Shown in pieces: positions 17,985 through 26,600 of a stretch of DNA of 64,000 bases. The notes under the pieces were generated by a model that saw only the letters and a list, made by a program, of their open reading frames with translations, did not search any database and had not been told where the DNA came from. Numbering within the stretch: the stretch's first letter is position 1; each line of letters opens with the position of its first letter. This stretch comes from UBA6016 sp041915365 (GTDB taxonomy: Bacteria > Campylobacterota > Campylobacteria > Campylobacterales > UBA6016), in the NCBI GenBank assembly GCA_041915365.1, contig JAYSBP010000004.1, positions 1-64,000 of the forward strand, written 5' to 3'. The translations under genes were made by a program, and so were the position numbers.

Positions 17985-19292
17985 ATGCAAGTACTCCTGA
18001 TAAACCAAAACGCAACGATAGAGAGACTAGTAAAGCTCAGCTCTGGAAAATTGGGCTACGAACTCGTAAGCGCCAAAGATATTCTTGAAGTTGAAAACGG
18101 AGTATATGATTTCATAATCATAGATAGCGACCTTTATAACGAAGAAGAGTTTACGGCTTTAAAACAAAAATTTAGCGCCTCAAAATATATACTAATAGTA
18201 ACCAAAGGGAGCGATAGACCGGATGGTTTTGACGTGTATGTCGAAAAACCGTTTTTACCTACGGAGCTTGTCGATATACTAAGCTCGCTATCTTCTGGAG
18301 TTTCACAAGATGAGAGCTCTATTTTTGATAATGCCGACTTTGGTAGTACACAAGAAGAGCCAAGCGAAGAAGCCGTGTTTGGAGATGGCGCAGAAAGCAT
18401 ACTTGACGATACTTTGGACGACTTGGATTCTCTGGACGACCTATCAATCGATGATGATAAACCACTAGATGATATTGCCCCAATTGAAAATGAACTTGAA
18501 GATTTAGGCGATAGCGAAGAGCTCGGCGATTTAGAACTAAGCCTTGACGATGATTTGTCGGTGGACGAGCCGGAATTAAACCTTGACATTGACGAAACAA
18601 CAACCATAGATGAAGATGAAGAGCCTCAGATAAATCTGGATGAGCAGGTTGGAGACATAGCTAGCGAGGTTGACGAAATAGACTTTAGCTCCGATACAGA
18701 CGAATTGCAGCTAGATGAGCTAGCGGCCGATGAGCCTGAGGCTACGGAAGACGAGATAGCTCTTGGCGATGAAGAGCCGGCAATTGATACCGATGAGACG
18801 CTTGAGGATGATGGGCTTGAGCTAGAGGGTTTGAGTACAATAGAAGATGAGGAGCCAGCCGTTGAGGAGGAGCCTCAGATATTTGATGAAGATGAAGTAA
18901 ACAAGCTAAAAAATCTACTTGATGAGACAGAAGAGGAAAAGGTGGAAAACGAAGATTTCGATATGGACAATATCAAGATACAAAACGATGAACTTGGTTC
19001 GCTGACTGAAGAATCTTTGGCTGAGGCACTAGGCGTAAATATAGACACAAAACCAACCAAAATAGAAGATACATCTAGCGATTTGGACGAAACCGGCATT
19101 GCCGATACGCTATCTCTACCTGATACCGTACCTAGCGAAACAGAAATGTCGGCAGCAGCCTCCACAAACATTCCTGCCAATGCGATACAGCTCAACCCAA
19201 ATCAAAGCATTACGATTTCGCTTGATGCGCTCAAAGAGCTACTAAATATGGCTGACGTAACAATAAACATAACGCTTAGCAAAAAACAATGA
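17985..19292 (+). CDS. Highly acidic protein with degenerate receiver domain
   Basis: The function is not known. Residues 1-100 look like a response-regulator receiver fold: a beta strand VLLIN, a candidate Asp47/Asp49 in FIIIDSDLY, and Lys88-Pro89 in VYVEKPF. The acidic pair that binds magnesium is replaced (Asn8 region), so it is probably a pseudo-receiver. Residues 110-330 are dominated by Asp and Glu in Leu-Asp-Asp-like repeats and are probably disordered. The last 35 residues (AIQLNPNQSITISLDALKEL) form a compact helix-strand module. A 'highly acidic protein' sits at the same place between fliR and gmk in C. jejuni, so it is a conserved Campylobacterota gene. Confidence 0.85.
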   Translation: MQVLLINQNATIERLVKLSSGKLGYELVSAKDILEVENGVYDFIIIDSDLYNEEEFTALKQKFSASKYILIVTKGSDRPDGFDVYVEKPFLPTELVDILSSLSSGVSQDESSIFDNADFGSTQEEPSEEAVFGDGAESILDDTLDDLDSLDDLSIDDDKPLDDIAPIENELEDLGDSEELGDLELSLDDDLSVDEPELNLDIDETTTIDEDEEPQINLDEQVGDIASEVDEIDFSSDTDELQLDELAADEPEATEDEIALGDEEPAIDTDETLEDDGLELEGLSTIEDEEPAVEEEPQIFDEDEVNKLKNLLDETEEEKVENEDFDMDNIKIQNDELGSLTEESLAEALGVNIDTKPTKIEDTSSDLDETGIADTLSLPDTVPSETEMSAAASTNIPANAIQLNPNQSITISLDALKELLNMADVTINITLSKKQ

Positions 19293-19897
19293 GCGGTTCT
19301 ATTCTCGTAGTATCGGGGCCTAGCGGCTCCGGCAAAACAAGCCTTGCAAAAAAACTTCTTGATATTGTTCCAAACAGTTATTTTTCTATATCTACGACAA
19401 CAAGAAAACAGCGTGAAAACGAGCAAAACGGTGTCGACTATCACTTTATAGGCAAAGACGAATTTTTATCAGAGATAGACGAAGGCGGTTTTTTGGAGTG
19501 GGCTGAGGTGCACGGAAATTTTTATGGAACTGCATTTAAGCCTATTGAGGCAGCATTGTCAGAAAATAAAGTAGTCGTGCTTGATATAGATGTACAAGGG
19601 CACAAGGCAATTAGAGATAAATTTCCAAAACTCGTAACGTCTGTTTTTGTTACAACAAAAAATATGGATGTACTTAAAGAAAGACTTGCCTCAAGGGGAA
19701 CCGAAACGGCAGAAATACTAGAGCAAAGAGTAATAAATGCTATTAGCGAAATGAGGCAAATAGCGGAGTATGACTATTTTTTTGTAAATGATGATTTTAA
19801 CGAGTCGCTTGAGGCACTAACGGCAATAGCCATAGCATCAAGATACAAACGAAGTCTAACAGATAACGAAGCCTTCATCAAACACTGGAAGATATAA
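19289..19897 (+). CDS. gmk: Guanylate kinase
   Basis: This enzyme phosphorylates GMP to GDP. The P-loop is SGPSGSGKTSLAKKL near the N-terminus, and the GMP-binding region reads STTTRKQRENEQNGVDYHF with FLEWAEVHGNFYGT. Length (202 residues) is normal. It overlaps the acidic-protein gene by four bases (ATGA). Confidence 0.97.
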   Translation: MSGSILVVSGPSGSGKTSLAKKLLDIVPNSYFSISTTTRKQRENEQNGVDYHFIGKDEFLSEIDEGGFLEWAEVHGNFYGTAFKPIEAALSENKVVVLDIDVQGHKAIRDKFPKLVTSVFVTTKNMDVLKERLASRGTETAEILEQRVINAISEMRQIAEYDYFFVNDDFNESLEALTAIAIASRYKRSLTDNEAFIKHWKI

Positions 19898-19942
19898 AAT
19901 AAGTTTTTGTATACTTTGACAATTTAACATAGGGGTCTTTAT

Positions 19943-20194
19943 ATGGGTTCATTTAGTATATGGCACTGGGTGGTAGTTTTACTTATCGTACTACTGCTTT
20001 TTGGAGCAAAAAGAATACCTGAGCTAGCAAAAGGGCTTGGCAGCGGTATTAAAAATTTTAAAAACGCAGTCAAAGAAGATGAGAATGAAGCGGTCAAAAC
20101 AGCTGAAAGCAAACCTGTAGAGACAACGGCAACATCTACGACAGCGCAAGCTTCTGAGCAAAAACCGACAAACACAGACACGAATAAAGCTTAA
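19943..20194 (+). CDS. tatA: Twin-arginine translocase subunit TatA
   Basis: This small subunit forms the pore ring of the Tat system for folded proteins. A single N-terminal membrane helix (about residues 5-21) is followed by the FGAKRIPELAKGLGSGIKNFK amphipathic region and a short Thr/Ala-rich tail, 83 residues in total. AGGGG lies upstream. TatB and TatC are not in the window. Located between gmk and argS, as I recall in C. jejuni. Confidence 0.95.
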   Translation: MGSFSIWHWVVVLLIVLLLFGAKRIPELAKGLGSGIKNFKNAVKEDENEAVKTAESKPVETTATSTTAQASEQKPTNTDTNKA

Positions 20195-20203
20195 TCGCAT
20201 TCA

Positions 20204-21814
20204 ATGAAAAAAAGCGTCAAACATCACATATCCACAAAGCTTTCAGACCACAAAATCCCGGAGCTACAAAAACCAAAAGATATCAGCTTCGGGCATTTTG
20301 CCTCGCCGGTTGCTTTTGCGGTAGCCAAAGAGCTAAAAAAATCACCGAACGAAATTGCCTCTGAACTTGCACAAGTCCTTCATGACCCAGAGCATTTTGA
20401 CAGCGTTGAAGCCGTCGGCGGTTTCATAAACTTCAAACTCTCATCAGAATTTCTTGATAAATTTGCAACAAAAGCGCTAGAGCTAGGCTCTTCCTTTGCA
20501 AAACCAAAAGAACTTGACAAAGAAAAAATACTGCTTGAATTTGTAAGCGCCAATCCTACTGGCCCACTCCATATAGGTCATGCTAGAGGCGCCATCTATG
20601 GAGATGCATTGCTTCAAATTGGCAAATATCTCGGGCACGACATAGTAAGTGAATATTACATTAATGATGCCGGAAGACAGGTTTACCTTCTAGGCGTATC
20701 AATATACCTCAGGGCAAAAGAAGATATTCTAAAAGAAAACGTCGAGTATCCGGAAGAGTTTTATAGGGGTGAATATATATATGAACTGGCAGCCGAAGCC
20801 GTAAATGAATTTGGCAAAGAAGTCTTTGCAAACGAAAACATTATCCCAAAATTATCTGTTTGGGGTAAAGATAAAATGATGATAGAAATTCGCCAGAATC
20901 TATCTATGGTTGGAATCAAGTTCGATAACTTCATAAGCGAAAAAGAGGTTTTTTCGGCGTGGGATAAGGCAAAAGCGAAGTTGGATGAGCATAAAGCGCT
21001 GTATGAAAACGAGGGGAAAATCTGGCTTAGAACTACAGAGCACAAAGATGAAAAAGACAGGGTTGTTGTCAGAGAAAACGGCGAACCTACATACCTTGCC
21101 GGAGATATTACATATCACAAAGATAAGTTTGAACGTGGCTTTGATAGATATATAAATATTTGGGGCGCAGACCATCACGGGTATATATCAAGAGTAAAAT
21201 CTGCGATAGAATTTTTAGGCTACGACTCAACAAAACTAGAGGTGCTCCTATCGCAAATGGTTGCCTTGTTAAAAGACGGTGAACCATACAAAATGAGTAA
21301 AAGAGCTGGGAATTTTATTCTCATGAAGGATGTCGTTGATGATATAGGCTCCGATGCTCTTCGGTTTGTGTTTTTATCAAAAAAATCAGATACACACTTG
21401 GAATTTGATGTCTCTGATTTAAACAAAGAAGACAGCACAAATCCAGTATTTTACATCAACTATGCACATGCTCGTATATGCTCTTTGTTTGAGAAGAAGG
21501 GAGTGACGTTTGAATATGCAAAAGGCATCAAACTTCCTCATTTGACGGACGACGAGAAGGAGCTATTGTTCACCGCAATGCTTTTAGGTGATGTGTTGGA
21601 GGATGCCTTTGCAACAAGAGACGCTCAAAAAATAACAGAATATCTAAAAGGCCTTGCAAATAAGCTGCATAGATTTTACACCGAAAACAGGATTTTGGGT
21701 TCAGAGAGAGAAGATGTATACTTGAAGATTTTTGCTGTCGTCGCCCTCAGCATAAAAACTGCGCTCGGCTTGCTTGGCATAACTGCTAAAGAAAAAATGC
21801 AAAGAGAGGGATGA
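20204..21814 (+). CDS. argS: Arginyl-tRNA synthetase
   Basis: This class I enzyme charges tRNA-Arg. The N-terminal Add-1 domain is followed by SANPTGPLHIGHARGA (HIGH at 123-126) and YKMSKRAGN near residue 363. The C-terminal anticodon-binding domain has the usual DALR-type residues (YAHARICSLF). At 536 residues it is slightly shorter than the E. coli enzyme. It starts nine bases after tatA. Confidence 0.97.
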   Translation: MKKSVKHHISTKLSDHKIPELQKPKDISFGHFASPVAFAVAKELKKSPNEIASELAQVLHDPEHFDSVEAVGGFINFKLSSEFLDKFATKALELGSSFAKPKELDKEKILLEFVSANPTGPLHIGHARGAIYGDALLQIGKYLGHDIVSEYYINDAGRQVYLLGVSIYLRAKEDILKENVEYPEEFYRGEYIYELAAEAVNEFGKEVFANENIIPKLSVWGKDKMMIEIRQNLSMVGIKFDNFISEKEVFSAWDKAKAKLDEHKALYENEGKIWLRTTEHKDEKDRVVVRENGEPTYLAGDITYHKDKFERGFDRYINIWGADHHGYISRVKSAIEFLGYDSTKLEVLLSQMVALLKDGEPYKMSKRAGNFILMKDVVDDIGSDALRFVFLSKKSDTHLEFDVSDLNKEDSTNPVFYINYAHARICSLFEKKGVTFEYAKGIKLPHLTDDEKELLFTAMLLGDVLEDAFATRDAQKITEYLKGLANKLHRFYTENRILGSEREDVYLKIFAVVALSIKTALGLLGITAKEKMQREG

Positions 21815-21823
21815 ACCCCCTCT
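21805..21823. terminator. Hairpin between argS and rsfS
   Basis: AGAGGG and CCCTCT form a six-base stem with a seven-base loop that spans the argS stop. The plus strand becomes T-rich only after another ten bases, inside the 3' end of rsfS. It could serve both converging genes. Confidence 0.4.
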
Positions 21824-21827
21824 TACT

Positions 21828-22163
21828 CTATCCTCTTTTTTTTGCCTCAAACTCTTTTAGGAACTCTTCTAGATTATATCTTGTACGATACTCACTGCTC
21901 ATAAGATGAACCAAAATATCACCCATATCTACAATAGTCCAATCGTCGCTATCATCAACATTTAAGATGTTTTCGCCATCTTTTTTGAGAGTTTTTTTCA
22001 TCTCATCTACAAGCATCATGGCGTGCTTTGAAGCAATAGAAGTAGCCACGACAACGGCGTCAACAAAATAACCGCTATCAGTCAAATCAAAAATCTCTAT
22101 ATTCTCTGCCTTTTTTTCATCCAACAGATCTGCTATTTTTTTACATCGCTCGCTAATGCTCAT
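21828..22163 (-). CDS. rsfS: Ribosomal silencing factor RsfS
   Basis: This 111-residue protein blocks ribosomal subunit joining under starvation by binding L14. The RsfS/Iojap signatures DLTDSGYFVDAVVVATS and DSDDWTIVDMGDILVHLM are present. Its ATG follows the nadD stop directly (TAAATG), and nadD-rsfS pairing is common in bacteria. Confidence 0.95.
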   Translation of the reverse strand: MSISERCKKIADLLDEKKAENIEIFDLTDSGYFVDAVVVATSIASKHAMMLVDEMKKTLKKDGENILNVDDSDDWTIVDMGDILVHLMSSEYRTRYNLEEFLKEFEAKKRG

Positions 22164-22715
22164 TTAAACTTTCCCTTTATAAAAATTAACTACCTCATCC
22201 CTAATGCAAATGGGAATCATCTCTTCGTCAAAGCCGACTCTAAAATCACTCGAAGATGCGTCGCAATCTAACGCTAAGGTTTTAAACTTATCAGACGACA
22301 CCCCGTCCCTGCTAACCACAACTGGCTCAACCAACGAGATAAGCTCCTCATACCTATGCCACTTAGCAAAATCTTTTAGGTTATCAGAGCCGATAATAAG
22401 GTAGATTTTATCATAGCTTTGCTTGCCGAGTTTTGCGCTCAGCTCTTCGACCGTCTCGATTGTGTAAACGCTTTTATGCTTTCTGATTTCAATATCTAAG
22501 ACTTCGACATTTGGGAAAAAAGGGGCAAAAACCCTACAAAGCCATTTATATCTCATCTGTGGTGGAGCCGAAAAATAACGCTTAAACGGGCTTAAAAAAG
22601 TCGGCACTATAAAAACCCTACAAACACCGAGCTCTTCGAGGCAAAGCTTCACTATTTTTTGATGACAAATGTGGGGCGGGTCAAAACTACCGCCAAATAT
22701 CGCATATTTTTTCAA
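22164..22715 (-). CDS. nadD: Nicotinate-nucleotide adenylyltransferase
   Basis: This enzyme joins ATP and nicotinate mononucleotide in NAD synthesis. The nucleotidyltransferase motif AIFGGSFDPPHICHQ opens the protein, and IIGSDNLKDFAKW is the second conserved segment. The start is TTG at 22715 with a weak ribosome-binding site. Length 183 residues is normal. In C. jejuni I recall gapA lying next to nadD on the pgk side; it is absent here. Confidence 0.93.
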   Translation of the reverse strand: MKKYAIFGGSFDPPHICHQKIVKLCLEELGVCRVFIVPTFLSPFKRYFSAPPQMRYKWLCRVFAPFFPNVEVLDIEIRKHKSVYTIETVEELSAKLGKQSYDKIYLIIGSDNLKDFAKWHRYEELISLVEPVVVSRDGVSSDKFKTLALDCDASSSDFRVGFDEEMIPICIRDEVVNFYKGKV

Positions 22716-22789
22716 ATTTAAAGCACCAAATCCGTTTATGCTATTGTGGCAAAGGATTCTTTTAAATATTATTTTAAAGCCCTATTTGA

Positions 22790-22795
22790 GATAAT
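22790..22795 (+). promoter_or_regulatory. Probable promoter (-10) of pgk-tpiA-fabI
   Basis: GATAAT lies 48 bases before the pgk start, with T-rich tracts upstream, in the 127-base divergent region between nadD and pgk. Confidence 0.5.
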
Positions 22796-22842
22796 ACACA
22801 AGGATGTTTGCAAAGCTAAATTAACGCCAAGAAGGAGTTTGT

Positions 22843-24042
22843 TTGAAACTAAAATCTATAAAAGAACTAGACATTGCCAGCAAAACCGTTTTTATTAGGT
22901 GTGATTTCAACGTTCCGACCGATGATTACGGCAACATAGCCGACGATAGAAGGGTCTATTCTACACTGCCTACAATAAATTACTGCATAGACCACGACTG
23001 CAGAGTTATACTGGCGAGCCACTTTGGAAGACCAAAAGCTGGAACTTTTGATGAAAAGAACTCTCTAAAACCTGTGGCAAAAAGACTCCATACTCTTCTA
23101 AAAAGAGAGATTACTTTGGCCAAAGACGTATGCGGAGACGATGCTAAAGATAAAATCGCAAATATGAAAGCCGGAGATATAGTCCTGCTAGAAAACCTCA
23201 GATTCGAAGAGGGTGAAACTAAAAACGATATTGATTTTGCCAAAAAGCTGGCAAATGGCGTAGACATATACATCAACGACGCATTTGGCGCAAGCCATAG
23301 AGCTCACGCATCAGTCGATGCACTTCCTTCTCTTTTTGCTGATGATAAAAAAAGCGCTGGCTTCTTGCTTCAAAAAGAGGTGGCATATCTGAGAGATGCT
23401 CTTGCAACCCCGACAAGACCTTTTGCCGCAGTGGTAGGTGGAAGCAAGGTATCTGGTAAGCTGGAGGCTCTTACAAGTCTTCTTCCGAAGGTTGATAAGC
23501 TGGTTATAGGTGGTGGGATGGCATTTACATTCCTAAAGGCACAGGGTTACAATGTTGGTAATTCTCTTGTAGAAAACGACCTTTTAGATGAAGCAAAAAA
23601 AATAATGCAAAAAGCTCAAGAACTTGGTGTAAAAATATATCTTCCTGTAGACATCACCATAGCCGATAAATTTGCAGAGGATGCAAAAGTAGACCAATGT
23701 ACGGCGCAAGAAATACCTGATGGCTGGATGGGTCTTGATATAGGTGACGCTTCGATAGAGCTATTCAAACTTGCCCTAAAAGACGCAAGAACGGTGTTAT
23801 GGAATGGTCCTATGGGTGTGTATGAAATGGATAAATTTTCAAAAGGTAGCTTCAAACTATCACATTTTCTAGCGCAAGGTAGCGCAACAACAATCATAGG
23901 TGGTGGCGATACGGCGGACCTCGTTCAAAGAGCAAGCGATACAGAGGGGATGACATTTATCTCTACCGGCGGTGGCGCAAGCCTTGAGCTACTGGAAGGT
24001 AAAGAACTCCCTGGCGTAAAATCGGTAGAGGCTAAAATATGA
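22843..24042 (+). CDS. pgk: Phosphoglycerate kinase
   Basis: This enzyme makes ATP from 1,3-bisphosphoglycerate, or runs in reverse in gluconeogenesis. The signature VFIRCDFNVPTDDYGNI is near the N-terminus, and the nucleotide loop VVGGSKVSGKLEAL and the C-terminal IIGGGDTADLV are intact. It starts at TTG with GAAGGAG five bases upstream; no closer ATG fits the family. At 399 residues it is full length. It overlaps tpiA by four bases. Confidence 0.96.
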   Translation: MKLKSIKELDIASKTVFIRCDFNVPTDDYGNIADDRRVYSTLPTINYCIDHDCRVILASHFGRPKAGTFDEKNSLKPVAKRLHTLLKREITLAKDVCGDDAKDKIANMKAGDIVLLENLRFEEGETKNDIDFAKKLANGVDIYINDAFGASHRAHASVDALPSLFADDKKSAGFLLQKEVAYLRDALATPTRPFAAVVGGSKVSGKLEALTSLLPKVDKLVIGGGMAFTFLKAQGYNVGNSLVENDLLDEAKKIMQKAQELGVKIYLPVDITIADKFAEDAKVDQCTAQEIPDGWMGLDIGDASIELFKLALKDARTVLWNGPMGVYEMDKFSKGSFKLSHFLAQGSATTIIGGGDTADLVQRASDTEGMTFISTGGGASLELLEGKELPGVKSVEAKI

Positions 24043-24743
24043 TAATAGCCGGCAACTTCAAGGCAAATCATACGAGAGCGACGGCAGAAGAATATTTAAA
24101 AACCCTTGATGAGATGTGTAAACAAAAAAGTGCAAATGATTCGGTTGTAATATTTCCACCTTTTACGGCTCTTGATAACTACAATTTACAAAATATCAAA
24201 ATAGGGGCGCAAAACGGTTATCCTGCCGATAAAGGCTCTTACACTGGAGAGATATGCCTTGAAGCTCTGTCTGAATTTGGTATAGATAGCATACTTATAG
24301 GTCATTCCGAGAGAAGGCATATACTAAAGGAGCCTCAAGATTTCATTGCCAGAAAATACGAGTTTTTTAAACGAAATAACTTTGATATATTTTATTGCGT
24401 CGGCGAGCCGATTGAGGTTCGACAAAAAGGCATTGAAAGCGTGATGAACTACATAGATAAGCAGCTTGAAAATATAGATTTATCGTATGCAAATTTAGTA
24501 GTGGCTTATGAGCCGGTGTGGGCCATAGGGACTGGGCTTACCGCAAGCGTAGAGGATATAGAAGAGGTGCATAGATCGATCAGAGAGAGACTTGATTCAA
24601 AAATACTTTACGGCGGAAGCGTAAATGCGGCAAATGCGAAAGAAATTCTGGAGAGTTCGTTTGTCGATGGGGTACTTGTCGGTGGAGCGAGCCTTGTAGC
24701 GGAAGAATTTTATAAAATTATAAACACATCTGCAAATATTTAA
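24039..24743 (+). CDS. tpiA: Triose-phosphate isomerase
   Basis: This enzyme interconverts glyceraldehyde-3-phosphate and dihydroxyacetone phosphate. The catalytic set is visible: AGNFKANHT (Asn, Lys), LIGHSERRH (His) and VVAYEPVWAIGTG (Glu, loop 6). The 234-residue length is a little short of the usual ~250. It is coupled to pgk by an ATGA overlap. Confidence 0.96.
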   Translation: MIIAGNFKANHTRATAEEYLKTLDEMCKQKSANDSVVIFPPFTALDNYNLQNIKIGAQNGYPADKGSYTGEICLEALSEFGIDSILIGHSERRHILKEPQDFIARKYEFFKRNNFDIFYCVGEPIEVRQKGIESVMNYIDKQLENIDLSYANLVVAYEPVWAIGTGLTASVEDIEEVHRSIRERLDSKILYGGSVNAANAKEILESSFVDGVLVGGASLVAEEFYKIINTSANI

Positions 24744-24761
24744 TAAAATAGGAGAATATAT

Positions 24762-25589
24762 ATGGTAATGAAGGGCAAAAAAGGCTTAATCATAGGCGTT
24801 GCCAATAATAAATCGATAGCTTACGGGATAGCGAAGGCATGCAAAGAGCAAGGCGCTGAACTTGCTTTTACATATCTAAATGAGCAGCTTGAAAAAAGAG
24901 TTCGCCCTATAGCCGAAGAATTCGGTTCTGAGCACGTTTATGAACTTGACGTACAAAACCCATTGCACATAGATGCTCTGGCGAAATCAATTGAGAAAGA
25001 TTTTGGAAAGATTGACTTTTTTGTGCATGCAGTGGCATTTGCTCCAAAAGATGCTCTTGACGGTGCCTTTATGGATACCACAAAGGCGGCTTTTGAGATA
25101 GCTATGAATGTGTCTGTATTTAGCCTTGTGGAACTAACAAAGGCACTGTCTCCCGTCATGAATGAAGGTGGCTCAATTTTGACACTAAGCTACCTGGGTG
25201 GCGTAAAATATGTTCCGCATTATAATGTTATGGGTGTTGCAAAAGCAGCTCTTGAGATGTCTGTTAGATACCTTGCCGTTGACTTAGGAACAAAAGGCAT
25301 AAGGGTAAATGCTATAAGCGCAGGCCCAATCAAAACTCTTGCGGCTTCCGGAATAGGTGATTTCAGATTTATCCTAAAATGGAATGAGGCAAACTCCCCT
25401 CTAAGAAAAAATGTAACCATAGAAGAAGTCGGCAATAGTTCAATGTATTTACTAAGCGACCTATCAAGCGGCGTTAGTGGCGAAATACACTATGTTGATG
25501 CAGGATACAACATAATGGGTATGTGCGCAGTAGAAGAAGAAAATGATAAAGCCACAATGGTTTGGGACAAATACGCAACGCAAAACTAA
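24762..25589 (+). CDS. fabI: Enoyl-[acyl-carrier-protein] reductase (NADH)
   Basis: This enzyme carries out the final reduction in each fatty-acid elongation cycle. It is a short-chain dehydrogenase with the FabI nucleotide-binding start GLIIGVANNKSIAYGIA and the catalytic Tyr-x6-Lys in HYNVMGVAKAALE. AGGAG lies seven bases before the ATG at 24762; an ATG two codons later is less well spaced. At 275 residues it is typical. A hairpin separates it from the convergent fabH. Confidence 0.96.
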   Translation: MVMKGKKGLIIGVANNKSIAYGIAKACKEQGAELAFTYLNEQLEKRVRPIAEEFGSEHVYELDVQNPLHIDALAKSIEKDFGKIDFFVHAVAFAPKDALDGAFMDTTKAAFEIAMNVSVFSLVELTKALSPVMNEGGSILTLSYLGGVKYVPHYNVMGVAKAALEMSVRYLAVDLGTKGIRVNAISAGPIKTLAASGIGDFRFILKWNEANSPLRKNVTIEEVGNSSMYLLSDLSSGVSGEIHYVDAGYNIMGMCAVEEENDKATMVWDKYATQN

Positions 25590-25594
25590 TTATA

Positions 25595-25609
25595 GCCCCG
25601 TAGCGGGGC
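25595..25609. terminator. Bidirectional hairpin between fabI and fabH
   Basis: GCCCCG and CGGGGC form a perfect six-base stem with a three-base TAG loop. It sits between two converging genes and would serve both, although neither side has a strong T-tract. Confidence 0.55.
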
Positions 25610-25619
25610 AAAATAGCTC

Positions 25620-26600
25620 TTAATTGCCGTCGAAATAAGCTAGGCAGCTTCCCCATGTGAGCCCGCCACCAAATGCGTCTAAAAGCATCAGTTCGCCTTT
25701 TTTTAACTTTTTTGATTCATACATATCATTTATCGCCATAGGTATGGATGCGGCAGAGGTGTTTCCATATTTTTCCACAGTGAGAACAACCTTTTCATCC
25801 GGCAATCCAACACTCTCGCCAACAGCCTTAATGATACGATAATTGGCTTGATGCGGTATAAAATGGTCTATATTTGACGAGTCCATCCCATTGTTTTCAA
25901 GAATATTAATACAATCGGAAGAGAGAGTCTTTACGGCAAGCTTGAACGTTTCATTCCCCTTCATCTGAATAAAAGAGCCGCGAATACCGCCGTGCTCACT
26001 ATTTTTTGCGAAAGGGGTAACAAGAAAGTCCCAATATCCGCCATCTGCGCTAGTATGTATATCGAGTATTGCACTATCTTTTGAATCAGATGTCCCAATT
26101 ATCGCAGCACCAGCACCATCTCCGAAAAGTATACAAGTACCTCTGTCGGTATAATCTACGACTCGGCTAAGCGTCTCTGCACCAACAACAAGAACCGTTT
26201 TTTTCATACCGGACTCTATATAGGCCTTTGCCACGCTAAGGGCATATATAAATCCGCTACAAGCGGCGCTAACATCAAATGCTGGAATATTTTTTAGGCC
26301 AAGCTTATCGGCCAAAATACAAGCCGTTGAAGGCATGCAAAGAAAGTCTGGAGTAATGGTGGCGAAAACCACTAAGTCAATATCGTCTTTACTAATTCCG
26401 GCTCTATCTATTGCCTTGATTGAGGCCTTAAGAGCCAAATCAGATGTCATCTCACCATCTGAGGCAATGTGCCTCTCTTTTATACCAGTGCGCTTATATA
26501 TCCACTCATCGGTCGTATCGACCATTTTCTCCAAATCTTCATTGCTTAGAACCCTCTCAGGTACATAGGCTCCTATAGACTTGAATACGGCATAGTTCAA
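25620..26600 (-). CDS. fabH: 3-oxoacyl-[acyl-carrier-protein] synthase III
   Basis: This enzyme starts fatty-acid synthesis by condensing acetyl-CoA with malonyl-ACP. The Cys-His-Asn triad is present in DVSAACSGFIYAL, IPHQANYRIIKA and KYGNTSAASIPMA. It starts at TTG within the stop of plsX (AATTGA), so translation is coupled. Length 326 residues is normal. The plsX-fabH order is typical of many bacteria. Confidence 0.96.
   Translation of the reverse strand: MNYAVFKSIGAYVPERVLSNEDLEKMVDTTDEWIYKRTGIKERHIASDGEMTSDLALKASIKAIDRAGISKDDIDLVVFATITPDFLCMPSTACILADKLGLKNIPAFDVSAACSGFIYALSVAKAYIESGMKKTVLVVGAETLSRVVDYTDRGTCILFGDGAGAAIIGTSDSKDSAILDIHTSADGGYWDFLVTPFAKNSEHGGIRGSFIQMKGNETFKLAVKTLSSDCINILENNGMDSSNIDHFIPHQANYRIIKAVGESVGLPDEKVVLTVEKYGNTSAASIPMAINDMYESKKLKKGELMLLDAFGGGLTWGSCLAYFDGN

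Noticed and set aside
18300..19000. Short tandem repeat array in the acidic-protein gene
   Set aside because: The acidic residues recur in Leu-Asp-Asp-like blocks, but the DNA shows no fixed-period repeat, so it is a biased protein region rather than a DNA repeat.
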